A DNA stretch of 64,000 nucleotides from the NCBI RefSeq assembly GCF_016741875.1, contig NZ_JAERRF010000007.1:1-64000 (forward strand). The letters are read 5' to 3'. This DNA is from Streptomyces coffeae (GTDB lineage: Bacteria > Actinomycetota > Actinomycetes > Streptomycetales > Streptomycetaceae). The translations under genes were made by a program, and so were the position numbers. The notes beneath the pieces are model-generated. The model ran no database searches. It worked only from the letters and a program-made list of their open reading frames with translations, and had not been told where the DNA came from. Positions within the stretch are counted from its first letter, which is position 1; the number at the start of each line of letters is the position of its first letter. Shown here piece after piece: positions 34,151-43,056 of the stretch.

Positions 34151-35328
34151 CTAGTCTGCGCTTCGGTGCGTTCCTGCCCCCGATCCACCCGCTGGGGGAG
34201 AGCCCGACATGGTGGCTGCGCCACGACCTGGACTTCATGGCGCACCTCGACCGGCTGGGCTTCGACGAGGCGTGGATCGGGGAGCACCACTCGACCGGTC
34301 GGGACCTCATCGCCTCGCCCGAGATCTTCATCGCGGCGGCAGCGGAGCGCACCACCCGGATCCGCCTCGGGACCGGCATGACCTCGCTTCCGTACCACCA
34401 TCCGCTGTGGGTGGCCGACCGGATGGTGATGCTCGACCACCTCACGCAGGGCCGGGTGATGCTCGGGGTCGGTCCCGGCTCCCTGCCCTCCGACGTCGCC
34501 ATGATCGGCATGACCCCCACCGAGAGCCGCGAGCTCCTCGAGACCCATCTCGACGTCATCCAGCGGCTGCTGGCCGGTGAGTCGGTCACCACGACGGTCG
34601 GGAGCCACACGCTGGTCGACGCGACGCTGCAGCTGCGCCCGTTCACCGAGCCGTGCTTCGAGATCGCGGTGGCCGCGACGGCGTCGCCGACCGGCGCGCG
34701 CCTGGCCGGCAGCCGCGGTGTGAGCCTGATCTCGCTCGGGGCGACCATGAGCCAGGACGGATTCGACGCGCTGGCGTACCACTGGGGGATCGCCACCGAG
34801 CGCGCCGCCCACGCGGGACGGCCGGCGCCCGACCGCGCGACCTGGCGGCTGGTCACGAACGTGCACGTCGCCGAGACCCGGGAGCAGGCATACCGCGACG
34901 TCGAGTTCGGGCTGCGGGACTGGGTGAGGCACCTGAACGACAACGCGGCCACGCCTGGGCTCGCGCTGCCCGACGGCAGCACGCGGGAGCTGATCGAGTT
35001 CGTCAACGAATCGGGCCTGGGCGCGATTGGCACGGCCGACGACGTCCGCCGCCAGATCCAGCGCATGGTCGACCAGTCCGGCGGGTTCGGCACCGTGCTG
35101 CTGCTGGCGCACGACTGGGCCGGCCCGACGGCGAAGTGGCGCTCGTGGGAACTCGTCGCCCGTCAGGTCGCCCCGCACTTCCAGGGATCAGGGACGACCC
35201 ACGCCCAGGCGTCCCACGACGCCCGGGCCCGGATTCTCGCGCGGCGCGAGGAGGCGAGCATCGCAGCCGGCGCGGCGCTCGAGCACATGAACCGCAAGTA
35301 CGCCGACGAGGTGGCCGGGGGAGCCTGA
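34147..35328 (+). CDS. Luciferase-like (LLM-class) flavin-dependent monooxygenase
   Basis: 393 aa with a bacterial-luciferase TIM barrel: LRFGAFLPPIHPLGESP at the N-terminus, FDEAWIGEHH, RLGTGMTSLPYHHPL, DHLTQGRVMLGVGPG and LLLAHDWAGP near the end. It most resembles the limonene-monooxygenase-like branch that uses reduced FMN (or F420) to oxidise a substrate; which cofactor cannot be decided here. GTG at 34147 overlaps the stop of the P450 remnant. Downstream lies an IS1380 fragment. Its product could belong to the polyketide pathway or to another one; the neighbourhood is rearranged. Confidence 0.88.
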   Translation: MTSLRFGAFLPPIHPLGESPTWWLRHDLDFMAHLDRLGFDEAWIGEHHSTGRDLIASPEIFIAAAAERTTRIRLGTGMTSLPYHHPLWVADRMVMLDHLTQGRVMLGVGPGSLPSDVAMIGMTPTESRELLETHLDVIQRLLAGESVTTTVGSHTLVDATLQLRPFTEPCFEIAVAATASPTGARLAGSRGVSLISLGATMSQDGFDALAYHWGIATERAAHAGRPAPDRATWRLVTNVHVAETREQAYRDVEFGLRDWVRHLNDNAATPGLALPDGSTRELIEFVNESGLGAIGTADDVRRQIQRMVDQSGGFGTVLLLAHDWAGPTAKWRSWELVARQVAPHFQGSGTTHAQASHDARARILARREEASIAAGAALEHMNRKYADEVAGGA

Positions 35329-35334
35329 CCGTGC

Positions 35335-35665
35335 CGTCGTGACACGCCTGTCCGTGGTCGACGAACGCGGCCAGGGGATCTCGTGGTCCGGGGCTGTGGC
35401 ACCGGCGCATCGCCACACGGTCTTGCGGGCCGCGGCGCTGGCCGGCGCCCCGGAGCGAGGACCCCGCACCGGGTCGCCGGCCAGCGCAGTGAGCAGCCGG
35501 GACACCGTCGGATCGGACGCGACCGGGCCGAACACTTTCCGGGTCCCGCGCAGAACGGCGACGTCGGCCGAACAGCCACCGCCCACCGCGAGCGACACCG
35601 CCAGATCAAGAAGGAACTTCGCCGGACCGTGGACCGCGGTCCGGCAGCGAGCACCGATGCCTGCA
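35335..35665 (-). pseudogene. IS1380-family transposase fragment
   Basis: On the minus strand the frame reads HGPAKFLLDLAVSLAVGGG, then SADVAVLRGTRKVFGPVASD and PTVSRLLTALAGDPVRG, equivalent to the N-terminal third of the intact IS1380 transposase at 32.3-33.7 kb but clearly a different copy. Downstream it shifts frame (DPLAAFVDHGQ) and ends. It sits directly upstream of the SDR gene. Confidence 0.85.
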
Positions 35666-35683
35666 GAAGGAGATGTTTCCGTC

Positions 35684-36517
35684 ATGGCGACATGGTTCAT
35701 CACCGGAGCCGCCCGAGGGCTGGGCGCTGAGATAGGCCGGCACGCCCTGGAGGCGGGACACGACGTCGCCGTCGGCGTGCGGCGTGTCGACGCGTTGCCC
35801 GACGACCTGCGCGGCGCCGAGCGATGCCATCCGGTCACCCTCGATGTCACCGACCAGGCCCAGATCGACCGTGCCGTCGCGCAGGTCGTCGATCGGTTCG
35901 CCACGATCGACGTGCTGGTCAACAACGCGGGTCGCGTGCTGGTGGGTGCACTGGAGGAGGTCACCGACGCCGAGGCCAGGTCGCTGTTCGACGTCAACGT
36001 CTTCGGTTTGATCAACGTGACGCGAGCGGTCCTGCCGACGATGCGTGCTGCCGGCAAAGGCAAGATCGTGCACATCGGCTCCCGGGCGGGGTTCGAGGGC
36101 GAGCCCGGGGTGAGCCTGTACAGCGCCTCGAAGTTCGCGGTCGCCGGCATCAGCGAAGCCCTCGCCGCCGAGCTGGGTCCGTTGGGGATCCAGAGCATGG
36201 TCGTCGAGCCCGGGGCGTTCCGCACCGACCTCTTCGACGCCAGCTCCCTGTCGGTCTCCGGAGCGCGGCTGGCGGCCTACGACGGCACCCCCGCCCACCT
36301 CGTGCGCGACGGGGTCGACGCGGCCAACCACGCCCAGCCCGGGGACCCGGTCAAGGGCGCGGCGCTGATCGTCGAGGTGACCGACGGCGAGACGCTGCCC
36401 TCGCACCTGCTGGTGGGCAGCGACGCTTACGAGCGTCTCGAGGTCAAGAACGCGATGGTTGCGGAGCACATCGCCCCGTGGCGCAGCAAGGCGCTGGCCA
36501 CCGCGCACCGCGACTGA
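35684..36517 (+). CDS. Short-chain dehydrogenase/reductase
   Basis: 277 aa classical SDR: TGAARGLGAEIG cofactor loop, VRRVD after the second strand (an Arg favouring NADPH), NNAG, Ser in IGSRAG, YSASK, and PGAFRTDLF. The start at 35684 is preferred because AAGGAG lies 11 bases upstream; the frame is open further 5' only because of the transposase fragment. It is similar to oxidoreductases of the ketoreductase-like SDR group acting on small or polyketide alcohols; the substrate is unknown. A strong hairpin follows 17 bases after the stop. Confidence 0.9.
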   Translation: MATWFITGAARGLGAEIGRHALEAGHDVAVGVRRVDALPDDLRGAERCHPVTLDVTDQAQIDRAVAQVVDRFATIDVLVNNAGRVLVGALEEVTDAEARSLFDVNVFGLINVTRAVLPTMRAAGKGKIVHIGSRAGFEGEPGVSLYSASKFAVAGISEALAAELGPLGIQSMVVEPGAFRTDLFDASSLSVSGARLAAYDGTPAHLVRDGVDAANHAQPGDPVKGAALIVEVTDGETLPSHLLVGSDAYERLEVKNAMVAEHIAPWRSKALATAHRD

Positions 36518-36534
36518 GCCTGACCGTTTCGCAT

Positions 36535-36573
36535 CGCGCCGCAGGGCCGGGCTCTGCTCGGCCCCACGGCGCG
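36535..36573 (+). terminator. Hairpin terminator after SDR
   Basis: CGCGCCGCAGGGCCG (36535-36549) pairs with CGGCCCCACGGCGCG (36559-36573) over 15 positions with two mismatches and a 9-base loop. It is GC-rich with no U-tract, as usual for actinomycetes. It separates the SDR from the ccr group. Nothing else is recognised in 36574-36764. Confidence 0.7.
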
Positions 36574-36764
36574 AACGTCCCCCGGCCGTGCCGCCCGGGC
36601 CGGCGGGGTGGACGTGGTCGAGTCCGTGATCCGGAAGTCGGGCCTGTGAGCCCGTGAGCAGTGGCAACGGAGGTGTGCACATTTTGGTTCTCAGCGAGCG
36701 AGGTGTGGTCTCGGTGGCGGAACGGCTGCTGGTCGGCACGATCCGGACCGGGGACCGGTGAGCC

Positions 36765-37316
36765 GTGGCCGACGCGCGCGCGGACGCTGAACTCGACGGG
36801 CTTCCCGTTGCACTGCATGCGAAAGTCGCCGCCGCGCAGGCAGCGTGGGCGGTTGCTCGCTGCGCGCGGCACACGGTCGTCCCGGAACACTACTGGCCGC
36901 ACGAAACCGATCTCGCCGCGCTGCGCGCCGGGCGAGCACTGACCGAGCTGGTCTCCCGCTACGTGGAGAGGGCCGTCGTGGCCGCACGGGCCGAGGGGAT
37001 CGGCTGGCCGGTCATCGGCGAGGCGCTCGGGGTCGCCGACCCGGAGGCCGTTCTCGGACCCGCCGTCGCCGGTTGGACCGAAGAGCTGGCGCGCGTCCGC
37101 GCGGGACAGGTGCACCTGGCGGACCAGCCGGCGCTCGAATGGGTCGTCGACACGGCTTGGTGGGCCGAAGCGCTGCGGGAGTGGCTCATCAGGCCCGGTG
37201 ACAACCTCCTCGACTCCGCGGCCGGACGACCGCCGGCGAACGGGAACGGCTGGTGGCACCCGGGTGAGCGTACCGCCGGCGAGGACGACGAGGCCGAGGC
37301 GGGCCTCCTGCCGTGA
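36765..37316 (+). CDS. Hypothetical actinobacterial protein upstream of ccr (183 aa)
   Basis: A GTG start is used. The protein is mostly alpha-helical and Ala/Glu-rich: RAGRALTELVSRYVERAVVAARAEGIGWPVIGEALGVADPEAV resembles the helix-turn-helix-like ending (W-x-x-I-G-x-A-L-G) of a group of small actinobacterial proteins of unknown role. The C-terminal tail is acidic and Gly-rich. Its stop overlaps an upstream in-frame GTG of ccr (GTGA) and the chosen ccr start is 26 bases on, so both are probably co-transcribed. I do not recognise a function; a DNA-binding or accessory role is only a guess. Confidence 0.6.
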   Translation: MADARADAELDGLPVALHAKVAAAQAAWAVARCARHTVVPEHYWPHETDLAALRAGRALTELVSRYVERAVVAARAEGIGWPVIGEALGVADPEAVLGPAVAGWTEELARVRAGQVHLADQPALEWVVDTAWWAEALREWLIRPGDNLLDSAAGRPPANGNGWWHPGERTAGEDDEAEAGLLP

Positions 37317-37342
37317 ACCGGACCAGCGAAGGAAGGAAAGCC

Positions 37343-38707
37343 GTGCCGAACGCAGAGCTCAAGGAGATCCAGCAGGCCGTCGTGGCCGGGGACCCGGGCG
37401 CGCTGGCCGGGCTGCGGGTGCCGGAGAGCTACCGCGGCGTGACCGTGCACGCCGAGGAGACCGAGATGTTCAAGGGCATCGCCAGCGCGGACAAGGACCC
37501 GCGCAAGTCGCTGCACGTGGAGGAGGTCCCGACACCGGAGCTCGGGCCCGGTGAGGCGCTGATCGCGGTAATGGCGAGCGCGATCAACTACAACACGGTC
37601 TGGACCTCGATCTTCGAGCCCTTGCCGACCTTCAAGTTCCTCCGGCGCTACGGGAAGCTGTCCCCGCTGTCGAAGCGGCACGACCTGCCCCACCACGTGG
37701 TCGGCTCGGACGCCTCGGGTGTCGTGCTGCGGACCGGGCCCGGGGTGCACCGCTGGAAGCCCGGCGACGAGGTCGTGGCGCACTGCCTCAGCGTCGAGCT
37801 GGAAGGCCCCGAGGGCCACGACGACACGATGCTCGATCCCGAGCAGCGGATCTGGGGTTTCGAGACCAACTTCGGTGGCCTCGCCGAGATCTCCCTGGTG
37901 AAGGCGAACCAGCTGATGCCCAAACCCGCGCACCTGACGTGGGAGGAGGCGGCAAGCCCCGGGCTGGTCAACTCGACCGCGTACCGGCAGCTGGTGTCGC
38001 GCAACGGTGCGAACATGAAGCAGGGCGACGTGGTCCTGATCTGGGGTGCCTCCGGTGGGCTCGGCTCGTACGCCACGCAATACGTGCTCAACGGCGGCGG
38101 CATCCCGGTGTGCGTCGTGTCCAGTCCGGAGAAGGCGGAGATCTGCCACCGCCTCGGTGCGGAGCTGGTCATCGACCGCAGCGCCGAGGGGTACCGGTTC
38201 TGGCGGGACGAGCACACCCAGGACCCGAAGGAGTGGCAGCGGTTCGGCGCCCGAATCAGGGAGCTGACCGGCGGCGACGACGCGGACATCGTGTTCGAGC
38301 ACCCGGGCCGGGAGACGTTCGGCGCTTCGGTCTACGCGGCCCGCAAGGGCGGCACGATCGTGACCTGCGCGTCCACCTCGGGGTACACGCACCAGTTCGA
38401 CAACCGGTACCTGTGGATGAACCTCAAGCGGATCGTCGGATCGCACTTCGCGAACTACCGGGAGTCGTGGGAAGCCAACCGGCTGATCGACAAGGGGCTC
38501 ATCCACCCGACGCTGTCGAAGTCCTACGCGCTGGAGGACACCGGCCAGGCCGCGCTCGACGTGCACCGCAACGCGCACCACGGCAAGGTCGGCGTGCTGT
38601 GCCTCGCGCCGGAAGAGGGCCTCGGCGTGCGGGACAAGGACAAGCGTGCCCGGCACCTCGGCAGCATCAACGCATTCCGCCAGGTGCACCGGGATTCCGG
38701 CCGGTGA
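37343..38707 (+). CDS. ccr: Crotonyl-CoA carboxylase/reductase
   Basis: 454-aa medium-chain reductase that carboxylates and reduces 2-enoyl-CoAs with NADPH and CO2, giving ethylmalonyl-CoA or longer alkylmalonyl-CoA extenders. Visible features: SAINYNTVW, HHVVGSDASGVV, WGFETNFGGLAE, cofactor loop GASGGLGSYATQ, ADIVFEHPGRETFGASV and SHFANYRE, the set expected for Ccr with the CO2-binding Asn, Phe-Glu and His positions. GTG 37343 is chosen because GGAAGGAAAG lies just upstream. Its stop overlaps the start of a discrete ACP gene. It likely supplies the unusual extender used by a PKS AT such as that of module 4. Confidence 0.97.
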   Translation: MPNAELKEIQQAVVAGDPGALAGLRVPESYRGVTVHAEETEMFKGIASADKDPRKSLHVEEVPTPELGPGEALIAVMASAINYNTVWTSIFEPLPTFKFLRRYGKLSPLSKRHDLPHHVVGSDASGVVLRTGPGVHRWKPGDEVVAHCLSVELEGPEGHDDTMLDPEQRIWGFETNFGGLAEISLVKANQLMPKPAHLTWEEAASPGLVNSTAYRQLVSRNGANMKQGDVVLIWGASGGLGSYATQYVLNGGGIPVCVVSSPEKAEICHRLGAELVIDRSAEGYRFWRDEHTQDPKEWQRFGARIRELTGGDDADIVFEHPGRETFGASVYAARKGGTIVTCASTSGYTHQFDNRYLWMNLKRIVGSHFANYRESWEANRLIDKGLIHPTLSKSYALEDTGQAALDVHRNAHHGKVGVLCLAPEEGLGVRDKDKRARHLGSINAFRQVHRDSGR

Positions 38708-39249
38708 CGCGCGACACTGTGGCGCGTTTCCTGATCGATGTGCTGGCCGAACAGGGTGCCCGGCTCGAGCACATGGATCCCGCCGAGCCGTTGAGCCGGG
38801 CGGGTGTGGACTCGCTGGGCATCGCGGAGGCAGGCGTGGCCGTGAGCGACGAGTTCGGGGTCGAGGTCGGTGAACTGCCCCGGGTGAGGTGGGGACTCGA
38901 TTCCGTGTATGGATTCCGAGGCATGGCACGACCCTCGATGTACCCGCCCGAGCTGCGCAAGCGCGCGGTCCGCATGGTCGCGGAGGTCTGCGACGACTAT
39001 CCGACTGAGACGGCCGCGCTGAACGCGGTGATGGAGAAGCTCGGCATCGGTTCGCGCGAGACGCTGCGCAAGTGGATCCGCCAGGACCAGATCGACACCG
39101 GGCAGCGGCCGGGAACGACGACCGAGGAAGCCGCGCAGGTCAAGGCCCTGAAGAAGGAGATCGCCGAGCTGAAGCGGGCGAACGGGATCCGCAAGGCGGC
39201 CTCGGCCTTTTTCGCGGCCGAGCTCGACCGGCCACACACGCGCTCGTAG
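38704..39249 (+). CDS. Truncated discrete ACP fused in frame to IS3-family OrfA
   Basis: GTG 38704 overlaps the ccr stop. Residues 1-73 are an acyl carrier protein (DTVARFLIDVLAEQ, then AGVDSLGIAEAGVAV with the phosphopantetheine Ser, then EFGVEVGEL), but its last helix stops at VYGFRG. The frame continues without a break into an IS3 OrfA beginning MARPSMYPPELRKRAVRM at 38923, with the helix-turn-helix ETLRKWIRQDQID and the leucine-zipper-like ALKKEIAELKRANGI. The IS end therefore cut the ACP's C-terminus and made an open chimera of 181 aa. Whether the ACP part still folds and is phosphopantetheinylated is uncertain. Confidence 0.85.
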   Translation: MTRDTVARFLIDVLAEQGARLEHMDPAEPLSRAGVDSLGIAEAGVAVSDEFGVEVGELPRVRWGLDSVYGFRGMARPSMYPPELRKRAVRMVAEVCDDYPTETAALNAVMEKLGIGSRETLRKWIRQDQIDTGQRPGTTTEEAAQVKALKKEIAELKRANGIRKAASAFFAAELDRPHTRS

Positions 39250-39390
39250 TGTTCATCGACGAGATTGCGGGACTGCTTCGGCTGCACCGTGCGGGCAGCA
39301 CACGGCATCAGCATCGCCCCCTCCACCTACTACGCAGCCAGGAAACGCGAGTTGGCGCCCTCGCCAGGAACCGTGCGGGACGAAGAACTC

Positions 39391-39426
39391 AAGGAACAGA
39401 TCAAGGAACAGATCAAGGAACAGATC
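39391..39426. repeat. Three tandem copies of a 12-bp unit
   Basis: AAGGAACAGATC is repeated three times exactly, inside the OrfB remnant, and reads as repeated K-E-Q-I in that frame. A TAG follows shortly. It looks like slippage expansion in decaying DNA. Confidence 0.9.
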
Positions 39427-39556
39427 AAGGAGGTCTAGCAGTCCAACTAGAGGCAGAACGTTCGTTATTGACGTTGCGACCCTCCTTGCGCATTCTATTT
39501 GAGAATGAATGTTCTACTCTGTCGGCCTCGCGGGCCCGGCCAGAGTCTTGAAAGGT

Positions 39557-39706
39557 ATGACCACATTGCGCAAGAACCTGCTGCGACTCGGAGTGACGGC
39601 GACTGCCGCCCTCGGTCTGTCCCTCGATGCCGGCACCGCGTTCGCACGTCGAGCTCACCACCGCCAAGTGGGTCGACTGGTACAACCACCGTCGGCTCCA
39701 CGGTGA
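39557..39706 (+). pseudogene. Orphan signal peptide of a lost secreted protein
   Basis: ATG 39557, preceded by GAAAGG, opens MTTLRKNLLRLGVTATAALG and continues to a TAFA site: a positive N-region, a hydrophobic core and an Ala-x-Ala-type cleavage site. Immediately after the cleavage site the sequence turns into the out-of-frame IS3 OrfB end. Only the export signal of the original gene remains. Confidence 0.65.
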
Positions 39707-40012
39707 GATAGGGCAATACCGCCTGTGGCATACGAAGCCAACTACTACCGAGCAACCACGAACCCCCACCTCGCAGCCACCAACTGAGATCGAACCAGGG
39801 GCGGTTCACCATTCTGCCCACAGGTTCAACGGCGTGATCGACTGGGGTGGACATGGGTGTGGCCAATGTCAGCCCTACGGATGGTCGAATCAGTTTTGTG
39901 GCATTGATGTCTAGTCTTAATCGATCGATTTCCGTATTTCCGATCCTTCTTCCGCGCGGTCTGTCGGTGCGTGCGACGTAGGAACCGCTCCATGAGGGAC
40001 AGGGTATCGTGC

Positions 40013-42796
40013 ATGATCGAGCGAGAGTCTGAGCTCGCTGAGCTGGCTGCAGCTTTTGCCGAGTCCGCGGCTGGGGGTGTGCGGGTTGTCGTGCTTCAGG
40101 GGGTTGTCGGGACCGGTAAGACAGCGTTAATCGAGGAGTTCGGCAGCCGGGCTGGTGGGGCGGGGGCGCGACTACTCCGGGCGAGTGGGGCGCCGACCGA
40201 GTGCTCGCTTTCCTTGGGCATCGTGCGTCAGTTGCTTGCTGGTGAGGTTTTCGACCGCGACAGGGCGGCGATCGTGCGTGGTTTGCTCGACCACCAGCTG
40301 CTCGCCGATGCGGAGTGCGACGGGGTCAGTCGCTCTCGGGTGTTGGACGGGTTGGCGACGGCGGTTCTGGAGTTGGCCGAGCAGAGCTCGGTGGTGATCG
40401 CCATTGACGACACACAGTATCTCGACGCGTTTTCCCAGGATTGGCTGATCTATCTGATCCGCCGTGCCGGGCTCGCCCGCATCTTAATCGTCCTTGGCTG
40501 GCGCGACGACGACATCGAGATGTCTCCGAGCAACTCCCGGCTACTGTGTGCCGAACTCTACCAGCAGGCCTACTTGCGGCGGCTGCTGCTGGCTCCACTG
40601 TCGTCGAGCGGCGTCGCGGAGCTCATGACCGAGCGACTCCTCGAGTCCGTTTCGACGGAACTGGCCGCGGAGGCACACCAGTTCACCGGTGGCAATCTGC
40701 TGCTGCTGCATGCGTTGCTGGAGGACAGTCGGGCTGCCACCCGCGGCGATGGCCCGCCGGCCGAGCTGAACACCGGGCCCGAGTTCGAGCGGGCGGTCCA
40801 GCTCGTCCTGCGCCGGTGCGATCCGGTGACGTTGCGGGTCGCGGGTGCGATCTCGGTGATCGGTGAGCCGTCGCGGTTCGCGTACCTCGACCGGCTGGTC
40901 GGCGTCGCGTCGGACCGGGTCGCTGTCGCGATGCAGGTACTGACCCGGACCGGTTTGGTGGAGGCCGGCCGGATGCGGCACCCGATCATGGCCGGCGCCG
41001 TGCTCAACGCCTTCTCGGCCGCGGATCGATCCGAGCTGAGCCGGCGCGCTGTGGATCTGCTCAAGGCGTGCGGTGCGGACTCCTTGACGATCGCGGAGCA
41101 CTTCGTCGCCTCCGGCCGTCTCGACGACCCCTCGGCCGTGCTGAACCTGGTGGAGGGGGCGCAGCAGGCGCTGGAGGAGGGCCACTCGCGGCGGGCCACA
41201 GAGCTGCTGCGGCTGGCGTACCAGGTCGAAACCGACGGCCGGCGTCGGGTGGAGATTCTGGCCTTGCTGCTGCGGGCGGAGTGGCGGGACGATCTGCGAG
41301 CCTCGGTCGGGCATCTGCCCGAGTTGACCGAGGCGATGCTGAGCGGTCGACTTCGGGGTCGGCACGCGACGATGCCCATCATCATGCTGCTGCTCCAGGG
41401 GCGGGTGGAGGATGCTTGCTCCGTGCTCTCCCGGCTGGCGGCCGACGTGCCGCCGGGCTCCCGGCCCTCATGGGAGTTCGAGATGGTACGGATGTGGCTG
41501 GCCGACATGTATCCGGGCATCTTCCGGCGCGTGGCCGGCGAGAGCAGGACGAACGGCACGCCGATCATGCCTCCGGGCGCTATCGGTTATCGATTGCTCG
41601 AACACTTCCAGAGCTCCCACCACCAGGGGGCAACCGCGGAACGCTTGGTCCAAGCCGACGAGGCGCTTTGGCAACAGCCGCTGACCGAGATCAATCTGTT
41701 GCCGCTCATTCTCGCGTTGCACACGATGGTGTATGCCGAGCGATTGGAGGAAGCCGAGCAGCGGTGCCGGGAACTGATGCAGACCTGTCTCGACCTCCAG
41801 GCACCCACCTGGCGTGCGCTGTTTTGCGCGATCGCAGCGGACATCGCCTTGCGCCGGGGCTCGCTCAGCGTCGCGATCTCCCGGGCGACCGCCGCGCTCG
41901 AACTCATCCCGGTCGCCGAATGGGGCGTGCTGGCCGCTGAACCGTTGAGTACCCTGCTGACGGCGCAAACGCTGCAGGGCAAACACGACGAAGCGGCACG
42001 CACGCTCGCCCTGCGAGTGCCGGACGTGATGTTCGAGACGCCGTTCGGCCTGTCCTACCTGCTGGCGCGCGGCCGTCACTACGTCGAGCGCGGTCTCGCC
42101 CAGGTCGCCCTCGACGATTTCCAGGCCGTCGCTGACCTGCTCGACCAGTGGGGGATGGCCCAAACCGAGACACTGCCGTGGCGCACGGAGATGGCCGCCG
42201 CTCACCTGCAACTCGGGGACCACGAAATAGCCGCGCGCTACGCTCGCGAGCAGCTGCGCCGGATCGGCACAGACGGCCACATGCGGGTGCGCGGGCGCAC
42301 CATGCGGCTGCTGGCGGCGACCCGCGAACTGCACCTCCGACCACCTATGCTGTGCGAGGCTGTGGATGTGCTGCACCGAAGCGGGGATAAGTTCGAGTTG
42401 GCGAGTGCGCTCGCCGCCCTGCACGATGCATACACCCAACTTGGTGATGCTGGCCGGGCGCGGTCAGTGGCACGCAAGACCAACAGCATCAGGCAGGCGT
42501 GCTTCGCAGAACAACCCGCTCGGCGGGTTGGCGCGCCGGACGTGCTGGAGGAGACGGAAGTCGACATGCTTGCCCTCAGCGATGCGGAGCGGAAGGTCGC
42601 CAAGGCCGCGGCAAAGGGCCTGACCAACCGGGAGATCGCCGGCAAGCTCTACCTCACGACCAGCACGGTGGAGCAGCACCTGACCCGGACCTACCGCAAA
42701 CTGGGGGTCAGCTCACGAGTACAGCTGCAGTCCCGCCTAGCTAATCCCGGGGCGATACCCAGCACCCCGGTGAACCGCGCCGGGAGCACCTCGTGA
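40013..42796 (+). CDS. LAL-family transcriptional regulator (large ATP-binding LuxR)
   Basis: 927 aa from the ATG at 40013 (in-frame starts at 39971 and 39992 are possible). N-terminal AAA-type ATPase: Walker A GVVGTGKT at residues 30-37 and Walker B VVIAIDDTQYLD. A long helical TPR-like middle follows. The C-terminal LuxR helix-turn-helix is LSDAERKVAKAAAKGLTNRE and STVEQHLTRTYRKLGVSSR. LAL proteins are usually pathway-specific activators of polyketide clusters. Its TGA overlaps the GTG of a CoA-ligase start, so the two were once co-translated. It is the only cluster-type regulator in the window. Confidence 0.93.
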   Translation: MIERESELAELAAAFAESAAGGVRVVVLQGVVGTGKTALIEEFGSRAGGAGARLLRASGAPTECSLSLGIVRQLLAGEVFDRDRAAIVRGLLDHQLLADAECDGVSRSRVLDGLATAVLELAEQSSVVIAIDDTQYLDAFSQDWLIYLIRRAGLARILIVLGWRDDDIEMSPSNSRLLCAELYQQAYLRRLLLAPLSSSGVAELMTERLLESVSTELAAEAHQFTGGNLLLLHALLEDSRAATRGDGPPAELNTGPEFERAVQLVLRRCDPVTLRVAGAISVIGEPSRFAYLDRLVGVASDRVAVAMQVLTRTGLVEAGRMRHPIMAGAVLNAFSAADRSELSRRAVDLLKACGADSLTIAEHFVASGRLDDPSAVLNLVEGAQQALEEGHSRRATELLRLAYQVETDGRRRVEILALLLRAEWRDDLRASVGHLPELTEAMLSGRLRGRHATMPIIMLLLQGRVEDACSVLSRLAADVPPGSRPSWEFEMVRMWLADMYPGIFRRVAGESRTNGTPIMPPGAIGYRLLEHFQSSHHQGATAERLVQADEALWQQPLTEINLLPLILALHTMVYAERLEEAEQRCRELMQTCLDLQAPTWRALFCAIAADIALRRGSLSVAISRATAALELIPVAEWGVLAAEPLSTLLTAQTLQGKHDEAARTLALRVPDVMFETPFGLSYLLARGRHYVERGLAQVALDDFQAVADLLDQWGMAQTETLPWRTEMAAAHLQLGDHEIAARYAREQLRRIGTDGHMRVRGRTMRLLAATRELHLRPPMLCEAVDVLHRSGDKFELASALAALHDAYTQLGDAGRARSVARKTNSIRQACFAEQPARRVGAPDVLEETEVDMLALSDAERKVAKAAAKGLTNREIAGKLYLTTSTVEQHLTRTYRKLGVSSRVQLQSRLANPGAIPSTPVNRAGSTS

Positions 42797-43056
42797 CCGA
42801 GCGCGTCCAGTGCACCGAGGTCAGCACGATGGGCGACCTACTGGTTCGGGCAGCCGTCCGGCACCCGGCGCAAGACGCGCTGGTCTTCCTCCGCTCACGG
42901 CACACCTACGCCGAACTGCACGAGCGCGCCGTGCGGGTGGCGCGCGTCCTGATGGGCCCTCGGTATCGGCCGGGGAAGCCGGGTGCGCTTGCTGGCGTCC
43001 AACACCATCGAATACGTCGAAGGATTCTTCGGCATCACGTTGACCGGCGCCATTGC
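42793..43056 (+). pseudogene. Acyl-CoA ligase (AMP-binding) N-terminal fragment, frameshifted
   Basis: GTG 42793 overlaps the LAL stop. The frame reads GDLLVRAAVRHPAQDALVF and HTYAELHERAVRVARVL, the N-terminus of acyl-CoA synthetases, then shifts near 42960-42985 to VRLLASNTIEYVEGFFGITL in another frame. It ends at about 43056 where an IS5-type fragment begins. All ATP- and CoA-binding motifs are lost. Confidence 0.85.

Larger units (their letters stand above)
38923..39790 (+). mobile_element. IS3-family element remnant (OrfA intact, OrfB gutted)
   Basis: OrfA runs 38923-39249. OrfB survives only as two ends: 39250-39433 (frames containing FIDEIAG and GISIAPSTYYAARKREL) and about 39640-39790 (VELTTAKWVDWYNHRRLHGEIG, then AYEANYYR). 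The catalytic DDE core is missing and replaced by about 200 bases that carry an unrelated signal-peptide start. The element cannot move by itself. Confidence 0.8.

Noticed and set aside
35606-36874. Minus-strand frame of 422 codons opposite the SDR
   Set aside because: The plus strand encodes a complete SDR with ribosome site; the minus frame has no recognisable motif.
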